A stretch of DNA of 64,000 nucleotides from Vagococcus vulneris (GTDB lineage Bacteria > Bacillota > Bacilli > Lactobacillales > Vagococcaceae), in contig NZ_NGJS01000004.1 of NCBI RefSeq assembly GCF_003950515.1, positions 62,001 to 126,000 on the forward strand, read 5' to 3'. Each line of letters starts with the position of its first letter. Position 1 is the first letter of the stretch. The notes beneath the pieces are model-generated. The model saw nothing but the letters and a program-made list of their open reading frames with translations. It was not told the DNA's origin and searched no databases. Positions 17,499 through 26,118 of the stretch are shown here, piece after piece. Made by a program: the position numbers and the translations under genes.

Positions 17499-18476
17499 AT
17501 GTTGGGTGAAGAGGAGAAAAATTCTTTTAAACATGCAGTAAAAATTTTATCGTTAACATTTAACGATGCAGAAATAAGGATTTATTCTATAGTTATCACG
17601 TATTATTTACTGCTCGCTTTTTTTCCTCTGCTGATTGCAGTGGGAAATATTTTACCATTCTTAAATATTAGTCAAGAACATGTCTTGTTGTATATTCAGG
17701 AATTGCTTCCTTCAGCAATTTATCACTTTATGGAAGAAACCATTGATAATTTACTGACTACTAGTAACGGTGGCTTGCTTTCAATTTCTGCTATTGGTAC
17801 GATTTGGGCAGTAAGTAAAGGAATAAACGGCATACAAATTAGTCTAAACAAAGCTTATGGTTTGTCGAAATCTAAAATGCAGCTACTCCATCGGTTGTTT
17901 TCGTTTTTGATGGTATTTCTGTTACTATTTGTCATTACGTTATTACTAATTATTATGGGATTTGGTCAGGTAATCTTAGAATATCTTTTACCGCGACTTG
18001 GATTGCCAGAATCAATTCTGACAACATTCATTCGGCTACGCTGGCCAGTTACTTCTACAGTATTGTTTGTTATTTTATTGATGCTGTTTTATTTTGTGCC
18101 GGCAGTTAAGGTTCACATTAAAGCTATTATTCCAGGAGCCATTTTTACAACCATTTCTTGGATGGCTGTAACTCAGTTCTTTGGAATATATTTAAAATTT
18201 TTTGTAAAGAGAATCAACAGTTATGGTTTTATTGGTGGTTTTATCATCTTTATTTTATGGCTAAATATTGCCTCCAAGCTGATTATTACCGGTGGTGTAC
18301 TTAATGTGACAGTTGAGAAACTAAAATACGGTAAGATTAAAGAAAAACGAACAGTAGTTGATTACTATATTGAAGATCGACTGAATAAAGATGACGTGAA
18401 ACATCCACGTGTTAACGGCGTACTCAGTCGATTTGAGAATAAAGAAAATAAAGAAAAAAAAGACAAACATGATTAG
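17499..18476 (+). CDS. YihY/BrkB-family membrane protein
   Basis: Integral membrane protein of 325 residues with six hydrophobic helices (first near residues 28-50). Family motifs include the segment YYLLLAFFPLLIAVGN, GTIWAVSKGINGIQISLNKAYG and GGFIIFILWLNIASKLII. The family was once called RNase BN, but that activity belongs to another gene, so the function stays unclear; transport or an envelope role is assumed. The C-terminus is a charged lysine-rich tail. Its last 4 bases overlap the 3' end of convergent tagO. Confidence 0.88.
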   Translation: MLGEEEKNSFKHAVKILSLTFNDAEIRIYSIVITYYLLLAFFPLLIAVGNILPFLNISQEHVLLYIQELLPSAIYHFMEETIDNLLTTSNGGLLSISAIGTIWAVSKGINGIQISLNKAYGLSKSKMQLLHRLFSFLMVFLLLFVITLLLIIMGFGQVILEYLLPRLGLPESILTTFIRLRWPVTSTVLFVILLMLFYFVPAVKVHIKAIIPGAIFTTISWMAVTQFFGIYLKFFVKRINSYGFIGGFIIFILWLNIASKLIITGGVLNVTVEKLKYGKIKEKRTVVDYYIEDRLNKDDVKHPRVNGVLSRFENKENKEKKDKHD

Positions 18477-19615
18477 TCATGCTTGTCTCTTTTATTTTGT
18501 TTGCGTTTTTCAAGAATCTCTTGACGATAGGCACGATTTCCAATGAATTTAAATAATGTTAGCATCGGCTGACGATCAGTGCCTAATAATCCTAGCAGTT
18601 CAATGAGAATTTCGATACCAAAGAAGCAGCTGATAATAAGCAAAATCGTTGCCCAAGTATTTGTGTACATATAAAGTAACGCAATAAGTGAAAAAATAAT
18701 AGCTAAACAATAAATCATTAGCACAGCCCCCCGATGAGTAAAGCCCATCGACAGTAGGCGGTGGTGCAGATGCATTTTGTCTGCAGAAGAAATTGGTTTC
18801 CGATTGATTTTTCGTCGTAGCATAGCAAAAATTGTATCCGTAATGGGTACGCCTAAAATAATTAGTGGTGAAATTAAAGAAATAAAAGTTGCGTTTTTTA
18901 ACCCTTGGATTGACACTAATGAAATCATAAAACCTAAAAACAATGCACCCGTATCGCCTAAATAAATTTTAGCAGGGAAAAAATTATAAGGGAAAAACCC
19001 GATTGTACTGACCAATAGAATAAAAATTGTAATCGGTACTTGTAGTTTGACAGCTCCGGTAGAACTACTAATATAACCGATTAATCCGATTGTTGTCAGC
19101 GCAATAATTGAAATTCCTGAAGCTAGTCCATCTAGACCGTCAATTAGATTAATTGCATTTGTTAATGCAAGAATCCAGAGGATGGTTATCGGATAACTGA
19201 ATATACCAAGATGGATAACCCCTAGATAAGGGATTGTGATTGTTTGAATGGTGATATCAAAAACAAAACATACATATATTGCCGCTAAAATAATACCAAA
19301 TAGTTTTTGACGTGGTGTCAATTCAAAAATATCATCAAACAGTCCAGTAATTACGATGATTCCGGATGAAGCAATTAAATTTAAACTGTAGTATAAGGGA
19401 ATAACATCCTGAAATAATATAACAAGTGACAATGAAAATGCAATATATATAGCAAGACCACCGGCACTAGGCATAATTTTTTTATTAATTCGTCTTTTAT
19501 TTGGGACATCTACTGCACCTATTTTAAAAGATAACCGCCTGATCAAGGGAGTAATTAATGCGGCAACTCCTGCGGTAGCTAATAAACGAAGCAGTAAGGT
19601 CATCAAAAAATTCAT
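18473..19615 (-). CDS. tagO: Undecaprenyl-phosphate GlcNAc-1-phosphate transferase (TagO/WecA family)
   Basis: First committed membrane step of wall teichoic acid synthesis: GlcNAc-1-P is placed on undecaprenyl phosphate. It has 380 residues with about 11 helices. Family motifs include the early PSAGGLAIY, FDDIFELTPRQKL (DD motif), NAINLIDGLDGLASG and GDTGALFLGF, and the C-terminal histidine motif MHLHHRLLSMG. It stands apart from, and divergent to, the LCP-tag block that begins 235 bp away, so the two probably share a regulatory region. Confidence 0.94.
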   Translation of the reverse strand: MNFLMTLLLRLLATAGVAALITPLIRRLSFKIGAVDVPNKRRINKKIMPSAGGLAIYIAFSLSLVILFQDVIPLYYSLNLIASSGIIVITGLFDDIFELTPRQKLFGIILAAIYVCFVFDITIQTITIPYLGVIHLGIFSYPITILWILALTNAINLIDGLDGLASGISIIALTTIGLIGYISSSTGAVKLQVPITIFILLVSTIGFFPYNFFPAKIYLGDTGALFLGFMISLVSIQGLKNATFISLISPLIILGVPITDTIFAMLRRKINRKPISSADKMHLHHRLLSMGFTHRGAVLMIYCLAIIFSLIALLYMYTNTWATILLIISCFFGIEILIELLGLLGTDRQPMLTLFKFIGNRAYRQEILEKRKQNKRDKHD

Positions 19616-19850
19616 AATGTGTACCTACTTTCGCAATTCAAACTACATTATAACCGATAAAAGAAAGAGAAACAATTACTCCAAAATAAAGTTTTAATAA
19701 TTTTTTTAAGTTTTGATAAAGTTGATTTAAATATATATTTCAGCAAAACTATATGGTATAGTAAAACGTATAATTGAAAGTACTAAGCTTTTTTGATTTA
19801 AAATGTACGATTAATATAAGTTCAAGATTGAAGGTATAGGAGTTTTCTCA

Positions 19851-20999
19851 TTGACTAGAAAAAATAAAAAAAATCAAATAAAAAAAGATGACGTATCAGT
19901 TGCAACAGAGAACAGCAGAGTACTAAATCAGCGACGACAGAAACGTCAAAGCAAATCCAAACGGGTATTGGTCCGAGTTGGTCAAGTATTGAGTATTCTT
20001 TTTTTAGTGGCAATTTTAGGTTTAGTGGGATACGGAATTAAGATGTTTAGTGATGCCAACAAATTCTTAAATGATTCTTATCATCCTAGAACAGCGAGTA
20101 AATCAATAAATGATAACATTGATGTCCAAAAAGATCCGATTTCGATTTTAGTATTGGGACTTGACGATAATGATGAAAGAAATTTAGGAAGTGCTAGAAC
20201 AGACTCAATGCTGTTATTAACACTGGATCCAACAAAAGAAATTATTAATACTGTCAGTATCCCGCGCGATACGTACACACAAATAAATTCAAAAGAGTTC
20301 AAAGGGAAAGACAAAATCAATGCTGCATACTCTTATGGAGGTATTGATACGACTATTGATACAGTGGAAAATTTAATAAATGTACCGATTAATTATTACA
20401 CAACTGTTGACTTTGAAGCATTTGAAGAGATTGTCAATGCACTTGGCGGTGTTGAGATAGAAGTTCCGTTTACATTGACGGAACAAAATGCTAAAGGAAA
20501 AAAAGTTGTTCAATTGAAAGAAGGAAAACATAAGCTTAACGGTGAACAGGCATTAGCTTTTTCGCGTACTCGCTATATCGATAATGATGTGGAACGCGGC
20601 AAGAGACAGCAGCAAGTCCTTGAAGCAGTAGCTAACAAGGCGATGGCTGTAGGCTCTATTGCTAAGTATAAGAGCATTTTGAATGCACTGGACGGTCATA
20701 TACAAACAGATATGCCATCAGACAAGATTTTATCAGTGGCACAATCAGGTTTAACCAAAAATTATAAATTCCATTCATATACATTTTCATGGATGAGTTA
20801 TGATTATGCGCCCTATGGGGAAACGATGAGTATGGTCGGGTTACATAAAGACAGCATCGATTATATTTCACATAAACTTAGATTGTCACTTGGATTAGAT
20901 AAACCAGACGATCGAGATGTTGCTGGATATAAATTTCAATCAGATGGTATTGTAGATCCAAATACTTATCCTCAAGATGGACTAGCAATTGATAATTAA
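19851..20999 (+). CDS. LytR-CpsA-Psr (LCP) family glycopolymer ligase
   Basis: Extracytoplasmic phosphotransferase that moves lipid-linked teichoic acid or capsule onto peptidoglycan. It has 382 residues: a basic cytoplasmic start (about residues 1-42), one membrane helix (43-66) and the LCP domain from about residue 100. The LCP domain carries LVLGLDDNDERNLGSARTDSMLL, the arginine/aspartate motif SIPRDTYTQI and AFSRTRYIDNDVERGKRQQQV. The start is TTG, preceded by ATAGGAG. It is located at the head of the teichoic acid block and in front of the capsule operon, and could serve either polymer. Confidence 0.94.
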   Translation: MTRKNKKNQIKKDDVSVATENSRVLNQRRQKRQSKSKRVLVRVGQVLSILFLVAILGLVGYGIKMFSDANKFLNDSYHPRTASKSINDNIDVQKDPISILVLGLDDNDERNLGSARTDSMLLLTLDPTKEIINTVSIPRDTYTQINSKEFKGKDKINAAYSYGGIDTTIDTVENLINVPINYYTTVDFEAFEEIVNALGGVEIEVPFTLTEQNAKGKKVVQLKEGKHKLNGEQALAFSRTRYIDNDVERGKRQQQVLEAVANKAMAVGSIAKYKSILNALDGHIQTDMPSDKILSVAQSGLTKNYKFHSYTFSWMSYDYAPYGETMSMVGLHKDSIDYISHKLRLSLGLDKPDDRDVAGYKFQSDGIVDPNTYPQDGLAIDN

Positions 21000-21002
21000 G
21001 CT

Positions 21003-21042
21003 AAAAAGCTATTTTTTCATTAAGAAAAGATAGCTTTTTTTA
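21003..21042 (+). terminator. Terminator after the LCP gene
   Basis: AAAAAGCTAT and ATAGCTTTTTTT pair, with a partial inner TTTTTC/GAAAAG helix. It separates the LCP gene from the tagH operon. Confidence 0.8.
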
Positions 21043-21150
21043 TGAAAAATACTTAATTTCTTATAAAATTGATGAGTATTTTTGAAATGTGTCGTAAATT
21101 AGTGTAAAATTTCTATGAGGTTTCAGTATGATAGAATAGGATGGATCGAA

Positions 21151-22209
21151 GTGAAACAAGACGAAAATATAAAAGTACAGTTATCTATGGTAACAAAAGA
21201 GTACGATCTATATAAGAAAAAATCAGATAAAATCAAAGCATTATTTAAATTTTCTCAAAAAGATATTCCACATTTTTGGGGACTAAAAGGTATTGATTTG
21301 ACGGTGTATTCGGGTGAAGCGGTTGGCTTGATCGGGATTAACGGGTCAGGAAAATCTACATTATCAAATATTCTCGCCGGTATTATTCCCCAGACTACAG
21401 GACAAATGATAATTAATGGTGAGACATCAATCATTGCAATAGGAGCTGGTTTAAAGGGGCAATTAACAGGATTGGAAAATATCCGTTTAAAATGTTTAAT
21501 GAGTGGCTTTACGAATGAAGAAATTGACAACATGTTAGATGATATTAAATCATTTGCTGATTTAGGTGACTTCATCGATCAGCCGGTTAAAAATTATTCC
21601 AGTGGTATGAAAGCTAGATTGGGATTTTCGATAGCTGTTCACAATGACCCAGATGTCTTGATTATTGATGAGGCTCTATCGGTTGGTGATGATACGTTTT
21701 ATCAAAAATGTGTCGACCGGATTATGAGTTTTAAAGAACAAGGTAAGACAATTATTTTTGTATCTCATGCGATTGGCCAAATCGAAAAGCTCTGTGATAA
21801 AGTTGCATGGATACACTATGGTGATTTACGTGAGTACGGTGAGACAGCAGAAGTTGTAGCACATTACAATGAATTCATCAAATGGTTTAGAGCACAAAGT
21901 GCTGCAGATAAGAAAAAATATCAAGCAGACTATAAAAGTCAGCAACGTGATTTCAATGAAGTGAAATTAGCAGAAGTTGCGGTTGAGCGTGGTCATGATA
22001 AAAAGGTCTTGAGAGGACCATCAACAGGTAAAATGTCTGTTTTAACCAAATGGATGATGGTATTAATGGTTATTGGTATGATTGGTTTCGGTAGTATCTA
22101 TCTGAGTGGGAAATCATTCAGATCAGTGATAGACAATCCTGGTCGATTTTTCTCGCGAACAAGTCAGATTCAATTGATTGAATTAAACAATACGGACCAT
22201 GATAAGTAA
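21151..22209 (+). CDS. tagH: Teichoic acid ABC exporter ATPase TagH
   Basis: ATPase of the wall teichoic acid exporter, partner of TagG. It has 352 residues: Walker A GINGSGKST (62-70), signature YSSGM (149-153), Walker B LIIDE (170-174) and the switch histidine in IIFVSHAIGQ. A C-terminal extension includes one membrane helix (about 305-325), seen in TagH rather than in plain Wzt, though shorter than the Bacillus form. GTG 21151 has AGGATGG 6 nt upstream; an in-frame ATG at 21115 lacks a ribosome site. It is the first gene of the tagH-B-A-G-F operon. Confidence 0.92.
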   Translation: MKQDENIKVQLSMVTKEYDLYKKKSDKIKALFKFSQKDIPHFWGLKGIDLTVYSGEAVGLIGINGSGKSTLSNILAGIIPQTTGQMIINGETSIIAIGAGLKGQLTGLENIRLKCLMSGFTNEEIDNMLDDIKSFADLGDFIDQPVKNYSSGMKARLGFSIAVHNDPDVLIIDEALSVGDDTFYQKCVDRIMSFKEQGKTIIFVSHAIGQIEKLCDKVAWIHYGDLREYGETAEVVAHYNEFIKWFRAQSAADKKKYQADYKSQQRDFNEVKLAEVAVERGHDKKVLRGPSTGKMSVLTKWMMVLMVIGMIGFGSIYLSGKSFRSVIDNPGRFFSRTSQIQLIELNNTDHDK

Positions 22210-22218
22210 AGGTGTGCT

Positions 22219-23349
22219 ATGAAGAGACAATTAGTTAGTTTTATCAAGCGTGTCTATGATAAATATGTGTCATTTGTATCAGGTCATGTGCAAGCAGCTG
22301 AAAAACCGGAAATTGTTTACTTAATGAGCTTTCCAGGAAATGATCATGGATTTATCGCTGATTTAGCTGTCCATTATCCAATCACTGTTTTTTATACAAA
22401 TGCATGTCGTAGTGATGCTGCCGCATTAACCAATGTCCGCACGATAAATTTAAATCGGTTGTCAGGACTAACCACATGTCTCAAAAAATTGAAACAAGTC
22501 AGCATCTGTATATGTGACAATTACTTTGCCCTTTTAGGTAATATCGATAAAAGCAATGGTCTCAAAGTGATTCAAGTTTGGCATGCTGGTGGTGCGATTA
22601 AGCAATTTGGTTTAGAAGATAAAACAGCACAGAAACGATCAGAGTCAGACAAAGCAAGATTTAAACGGGTGTATGATTCGTTTGATTATATTGTCGTCGG
22701 GTCAGAAAAAATGGCAGCTGTCTTTGAACGAAGTTACGGTGTTAGCTCGTCAAATATCTGGTTAACTGGTTTCCCCAGAACAGATTATCTTATTGACAGA
22801 CAAGCTGTTGTTAAAGAAGAGAAGAGTAAAAAAGCGATTGTTTATCTGCCGACGTACCGTGACCAAAAAGAAGCCACATATCCACTTGATATAAAAAAAA
22901 TGGCTGAACAGTTGGCTGAAGAATACCACTTGATTGTCAAAGAGCATCCGCATAGTCAGTGGCAAATAGAAGAATTGTACCAATCTTCTTTTGTAACATA
23001 TGCACCACCCGAGACATCAGCAGATGACTTAGTCAATATTGCTGATGTGCTGATAACGGATTATTCATCCACAGCGTTTGATTATAGTCTAGTTCATCCA
23101 GATGGACGCCTGATTTTTTATTGGTATGATGTTGCAATGTATTGTCAAACGACAGGGATACAAAAAAACATTGAGCAAGATTTTCCATTACCAGTGTGTC
23201 AGACAACAGATGAGGTCATCGCACAAGTCTTAACAAAAGAAAGTGGCTCTCTAGCTGGATTCAATCAAAAGTGGAACACATACAATGATGGTCAAGCATC
23301 ACAGCGGCTGATTCAGAAGATAAAACACGAAATGAGTGACAGAACATAA
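22219..23349 (+). CDS. tagB: TagB-like CDP-glycerol glycerophosphotransferase (primase)
   Basis: Adds the first glycerol phosphate to the ManNAc-GlcNAc-lipid linkage unit at the inner membrane face. It has 376 residues. The key histidine segment is IQVWHAGGAIKQFG (W121-H122), which is the TagB form, unlike the WHGTPLK form of TagF polymerases downstream. A second motif, IVKEHPHSQ, and the CDP-binding segment LITDYSSTAFDYS follow. The gene overlaps tagA by one base (TAATG), so the two are translationally coupled. Confidence 0.88.
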   Translation: MKRQLVSFIKRVYDKYVSFVSGHVQAAEKPEIVYLMSFPGNDHGFIADLAVHYPITVFYTNACRSDAAALTNVRTINLNRLSGLTTCLKKLKQVSICICDNYFALLGNIDKSNGLKVIQVWHAGGAIKQFGLEDKTAQKRSESDKARFKRVYDSFDYIVVGSEKMAAVFERSYGVSSSNIWLTGFPRTDYLIDRQAVVKEEKSKKAIVYLPTYRDQKEATYPLDIKKMAEQLAEEYHLIVKEHPHSQWQIEELYQSSFVTYAPPETSADDLVNIADVLITDYSSTAFDYSLVHPDGRLIFYWYDVAMYCQTTGIQKNIEQDFPLPVCQTTDEVIAQVLTKESGSLAGFNQKWNTYNDGQASQRLIQKIKHEMSDRT

Positions 23350-24098
23350 TGAGATATCCTACAGAAAAAATCTTAAATACGACTGTTGATATTATATCGA
23401 TGGCTGATATCGTTGCTGATTTTTCTCGTGCCTTTAATTTAAATCAAAAAATGACATTAACAAGCGTCAATCCACAGATCATTTTGATGTCGGAAGATAA
23501 TCAGATTGTAAAAGATTTTATTGAGACATCGTCGCATCGTTTTGCTGACGGTATCGGCGTAGTGAAAATGTCACAATGGACTGGTGGTAATATTCAAGAA
23601 AGAATTGCCGGGATTGATGTGATGTTTGAAGCATTGAAATACGCAAACCAGCATCATAAGCGTATTTTTTTATATGGTGCTAAACCAGAAGTTGTTAAGA
23701 AAGCTAGTACGAATATTCAGTCACGATTTCCTAACCTGGTTCTGGCTGGCTATTTAGATGGCTATACTTCTTTGCCAGAAGCAGACGTTGTCCACAAGAT
23801 TCAAATGAGTCAGGCAGACATGTTATTTGTTGCTTTGGGTTCGCCTAAGCAAGAGTTATGGCTGGCTAAACATATACCTGAGTTGCCGTGTATGATTTAC
23901 CAAACAGTTGGTGGCAGTTTAGATGTAATTAGCGGTACTGTCAAACGAGCGCCTGCTATTTTTATTAAAACAAATTTGGAGTGGGTGTACCGCTCATTCA
24001 GTGATATCAAACGTATAAATCGTATGGGTCAAATCCCTGTGTTTATCGGTAAAGCATATAAATGGCATACCACACAGAAGAACAATAAGGAGAGTTAA
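23349..24098 (+). CDS. tagA: N-acetylglucosaminyldiphosphoundecaprenol ManNAc transferase (TagA/WecG family)
   Basis: Adds ManNAc from UDP-ManNAc to the GlcNAc-PP-lipid made by TagO, completing the linkage disaccharide. It has 249 residues of GT26. Family segments include TLTSVNPQIIL, the catalytic-aspartate loop FADGIGVVKMS, MLFVALGSPKQELW, and the C-terminal VGGSLDVISGTVKRAP followed by a basic membrane-association tail. UDP-ManNAc would come from the UDP-GlcNAc 2-epimerase at 30.8 kb. Confidence 0.94.
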   Translation: MRYPTEKILNTTVDIISMADIVADFSRAFNLNQKMTLTSVNPQIILMSEDNQIVKDFIETSSHRFADGIGVVKMSQWTGGNIQERIAGIDVMFEALKYANQHHKRIFLYGAKPEVVKKASTNIQSRFPNLVLAGYLDGYTSLPEADVVHKIQMSQADMLFVALGSPKQELWLAKHIPELPCMIYQTVGGSLDVISGTVKRAPAIFIKTNLEWVYRSFSDIKRINRMGQIPVFIGKAYKWHTTQKNNKES

Positions 24099-24101
24099 CA
24101 G

Positions 24102-24923
24102 GTGAATGATGTAAAGACGGTTCTAATCGAACAGATTCAAAATTTTGGGATCACACGACGTATCTCAAAATATGAGGAAAAAGCTACTTACCAAAGTCAT
24201 TATCTCGGACTAGTCTGGCAATTCTTAAATCCGGCTATCCAAATAGGTATTTATTATTTAGTGTTTGGTTTAGGGGTAAACGGCGGTAGAAAAATTGACG
24301 GTGTGCCTTACATCGTCTGGATGTTAATCGGTATTATTGCATGGTTTTTCATTAATACATCGATTTTAGGTGGTTCAAATAGTATCTATAAACAAGTTGG
24401 TATGGTCTCTAAGATGAAGTTTCCAGTTAGTATCTTACCAACAGTTAATATGGTGAGTAATTTTGTCAGCTACCGTGCCATGATGATTGTTTTATTTGTA
24501 ACGATGTTTGGTTTTGGTATCTATCCAACAGTCTATTGGCTACAATATATTTATTATTTCTTCTGTATGGTAGCATTTTTATTTGCTTTCGGGATATTAA
24601 ATTCAACGATTACCGTTTTAGTCAGAGATTATCATATTATGTTGCAGTCTATTTTACGTTTATTATTTTATATTTCGGGTCCGATTTGGGAATTCTCAAG
24701 CAATCCGATGTTTAAAGGAAAGCATGCATGGTTTATCCATTTACTTGAATTAAATCCAATTTTTTACATTATCGATGGCTTTAGAGATTCCTTTTTATCA
24801 AGAGAATGGTTCTGGGAAAAGGGAACACAAACGGTGTTTTTCTGGTTGGTGGTTATTTTCTTACTGACTATTGGTTCACATATTCATATGAAATTTAGAG
24901 CACGTTTTGTAGACTTTATATAG
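24102..24923 (+). CDS. tagG: Teichoic acid ABC exporter permease TagG
   Basis: Membrane subunit of the wall teichoic acid exporter, partner of TagH. It has 273 residues and six hydrophobic helices of the ABC-2 type, with the cytoplasmic amphipathic start RISKYEEKATYQSHYLGLVW and the late ELNPIFYIIDGFRDSFL motif common to polysaccharide exporters. The start is GTG with AAGGAGAG upstream. It is separated from tagH by tagB and tagA in this operon, unlike the tagGH pair of Bacillus. Confidence 0.93.
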   Translation: MNDVKTVLIEQIQNFGITRRISKYEEKATYQSHYLGLVWQFLNPAIQIGIYYLVFGLGVNGGRKIDGVPYIVWMLIGIIAWFFINTSILGGSNSIYKQVGMVSKMKFPVSILPTVNMVSNFVSYRAMMIVLFVTMFGFGIYPTVYWLQYIYYFFCMVAFLFAFGILNSTITVLVRDYHIMLQSILRLLFYISGPIWEFSSNPMFKGKHAWFIHLLELNPIFYIIDGFRDSFLSREWFWEKGTQTVFFWLVVIFLLTIGSHIHMKFRARFVDFI

Positions 24924-24939
24924 AATTAGGAGATTGAAG

Positions 24940-26118
24940 ATGACATCCATTGTTGAGCAGATTATCTATTATCTATTTAAATTTATTGGTTTGTTTCCCC
25001 AAAAAAATCTTGTTTATTTTGAGAGCTTTCACGGGAAACAATTCAGTGACAATCCGCGTGCGATATACCAGTTTATGAAAGAAAACTACCCCGACTATCG
25101 TTTGGTTTGGGGTGTGACAAAAGGTTATGAAGAGATGTTTAAAACTCTTCATGTGCCTTATGTTAAGCGTTTCTCACTAAAGTGGTTTTTTATTATGCCC
25201 CGTGCTAAAACCTGGGTCATTAATACACGTACACCTTTATGGCTGTCAAAATCAAAACATACAACGTATCTGCAAACATGGCATGGAACACCACTTAAGA
25301 AATTAGGTTGTGATATTGAAGATGTTAAAATCCCTGGCTATACCCAAGAATCATATGCCGCAGAATTTTCAAAAGAATCTGCACGTTGGGATTACTTGAT
25401 TGCTCCAAATGAATACAGTCAAAAAATCTTCAAACACGCCTTTAACTATCAAGGAGAGATGCTAGAATACGGCTATCCTCGTAATGATTTGTTGTATCCT
25501 AATCAGGATAATGAAACACGAATTCGTGATATTAAACGTCGTCTTAAGATTCCTTTTAATGTACCAATCGTTCTATACGCTCCGACTTGGCGTGAAAATG
25601 ACCAGGCATCTGGGAAAATGTATGACTTTAAAACAAGTTTCCCTTATGATCGTTTTGATAGTTTTCAGGATAAGATATTTGTCTTAGTAAGAACACATTA
25701 CCTAGTTAGTGAAACAATTAATTTCAGCGAGTACGATAATGTAATGGATGTCTCAACGGGCATCGATATGAATGAACTGCTCTTAATTAGTGATTTGCTG
25801 ATTACTGATTATTCATCATGTATGTTCGATTATAGTTTAACCGATAAGCCGATTATTTATTATGTGCCAGATAAAGATATGTATCAAAATGAGTTACGCG
25901 GCTTTTATTTAGATTTTGAAAAATGGATGCCTGGGCCAATGGTGACTCACCCGTCTGTTTTATTGCGAATGCTATTGAAGTTTGTCCATTTTCCAGATAG
26001 CGTTAAAACAGTTAATTATGAAGAATTTAAACAATTATTTACAAGTCGCGAGACCGGCCATAATGCACAATTAATAGTAGAAAGAGTCATTGTGGATGAA
26101 AAAATGAAAGAGGGATAA
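24940..26118 (+). CDS. TagF-type CDP-glycerol glycerophosphotransferase
   Basis: Teichoic acid glycerophosphotransferase of 392 residues. The histidine motif TWHGTPLKKLGCD (about residue 113 on) and the LITDYSSCMFDYS segment mark the TagF/TarL clade. ATG 24940 has AGGAG 7 nt before it; the in-frame TTG at 24934 is too close to that site. Together with the N-terminal half of the next gene it gives two polymerase-like domains, so one could be a short priming extender (TarF-like) and the other the main polymerase; which is which cannot be told. Confidence 0.88.
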   Translation: MTSIVEQIIYYLFKFIGLFPQKNLVYFESFHGKQFSDNPRAIYQFMKENYPDYRLVWGVTKGYEEMFKTLHVPYVKRFSLKWFFIMPRAKTWVINTRTPLWLSKSKHTTYLQTWHGTPLKKLGCDIEDVKIPGYTQESYAAEFSKESARWDYLIAPNEYSQKIFKHAFNYQGEMLEYGYPRNDLLYPNQDNETRIRDIKRRLKIPFNVPIVLYAPTWRENDQASGKMYDFKTSFPYDRFDSFQDKIFVLVRTHYLVSETINFSEYDNVMDVSTGIDMNELLLISDLLITDYSSCMFDYSLTDKPIIYYVPDKDMYQNELRGFYLDFEKWMPGPMVTHPSVLLRMLLKFVHFPDSVKTVNYEEFKQLFTSRETGHNAQLIVERVIVDEKMKEG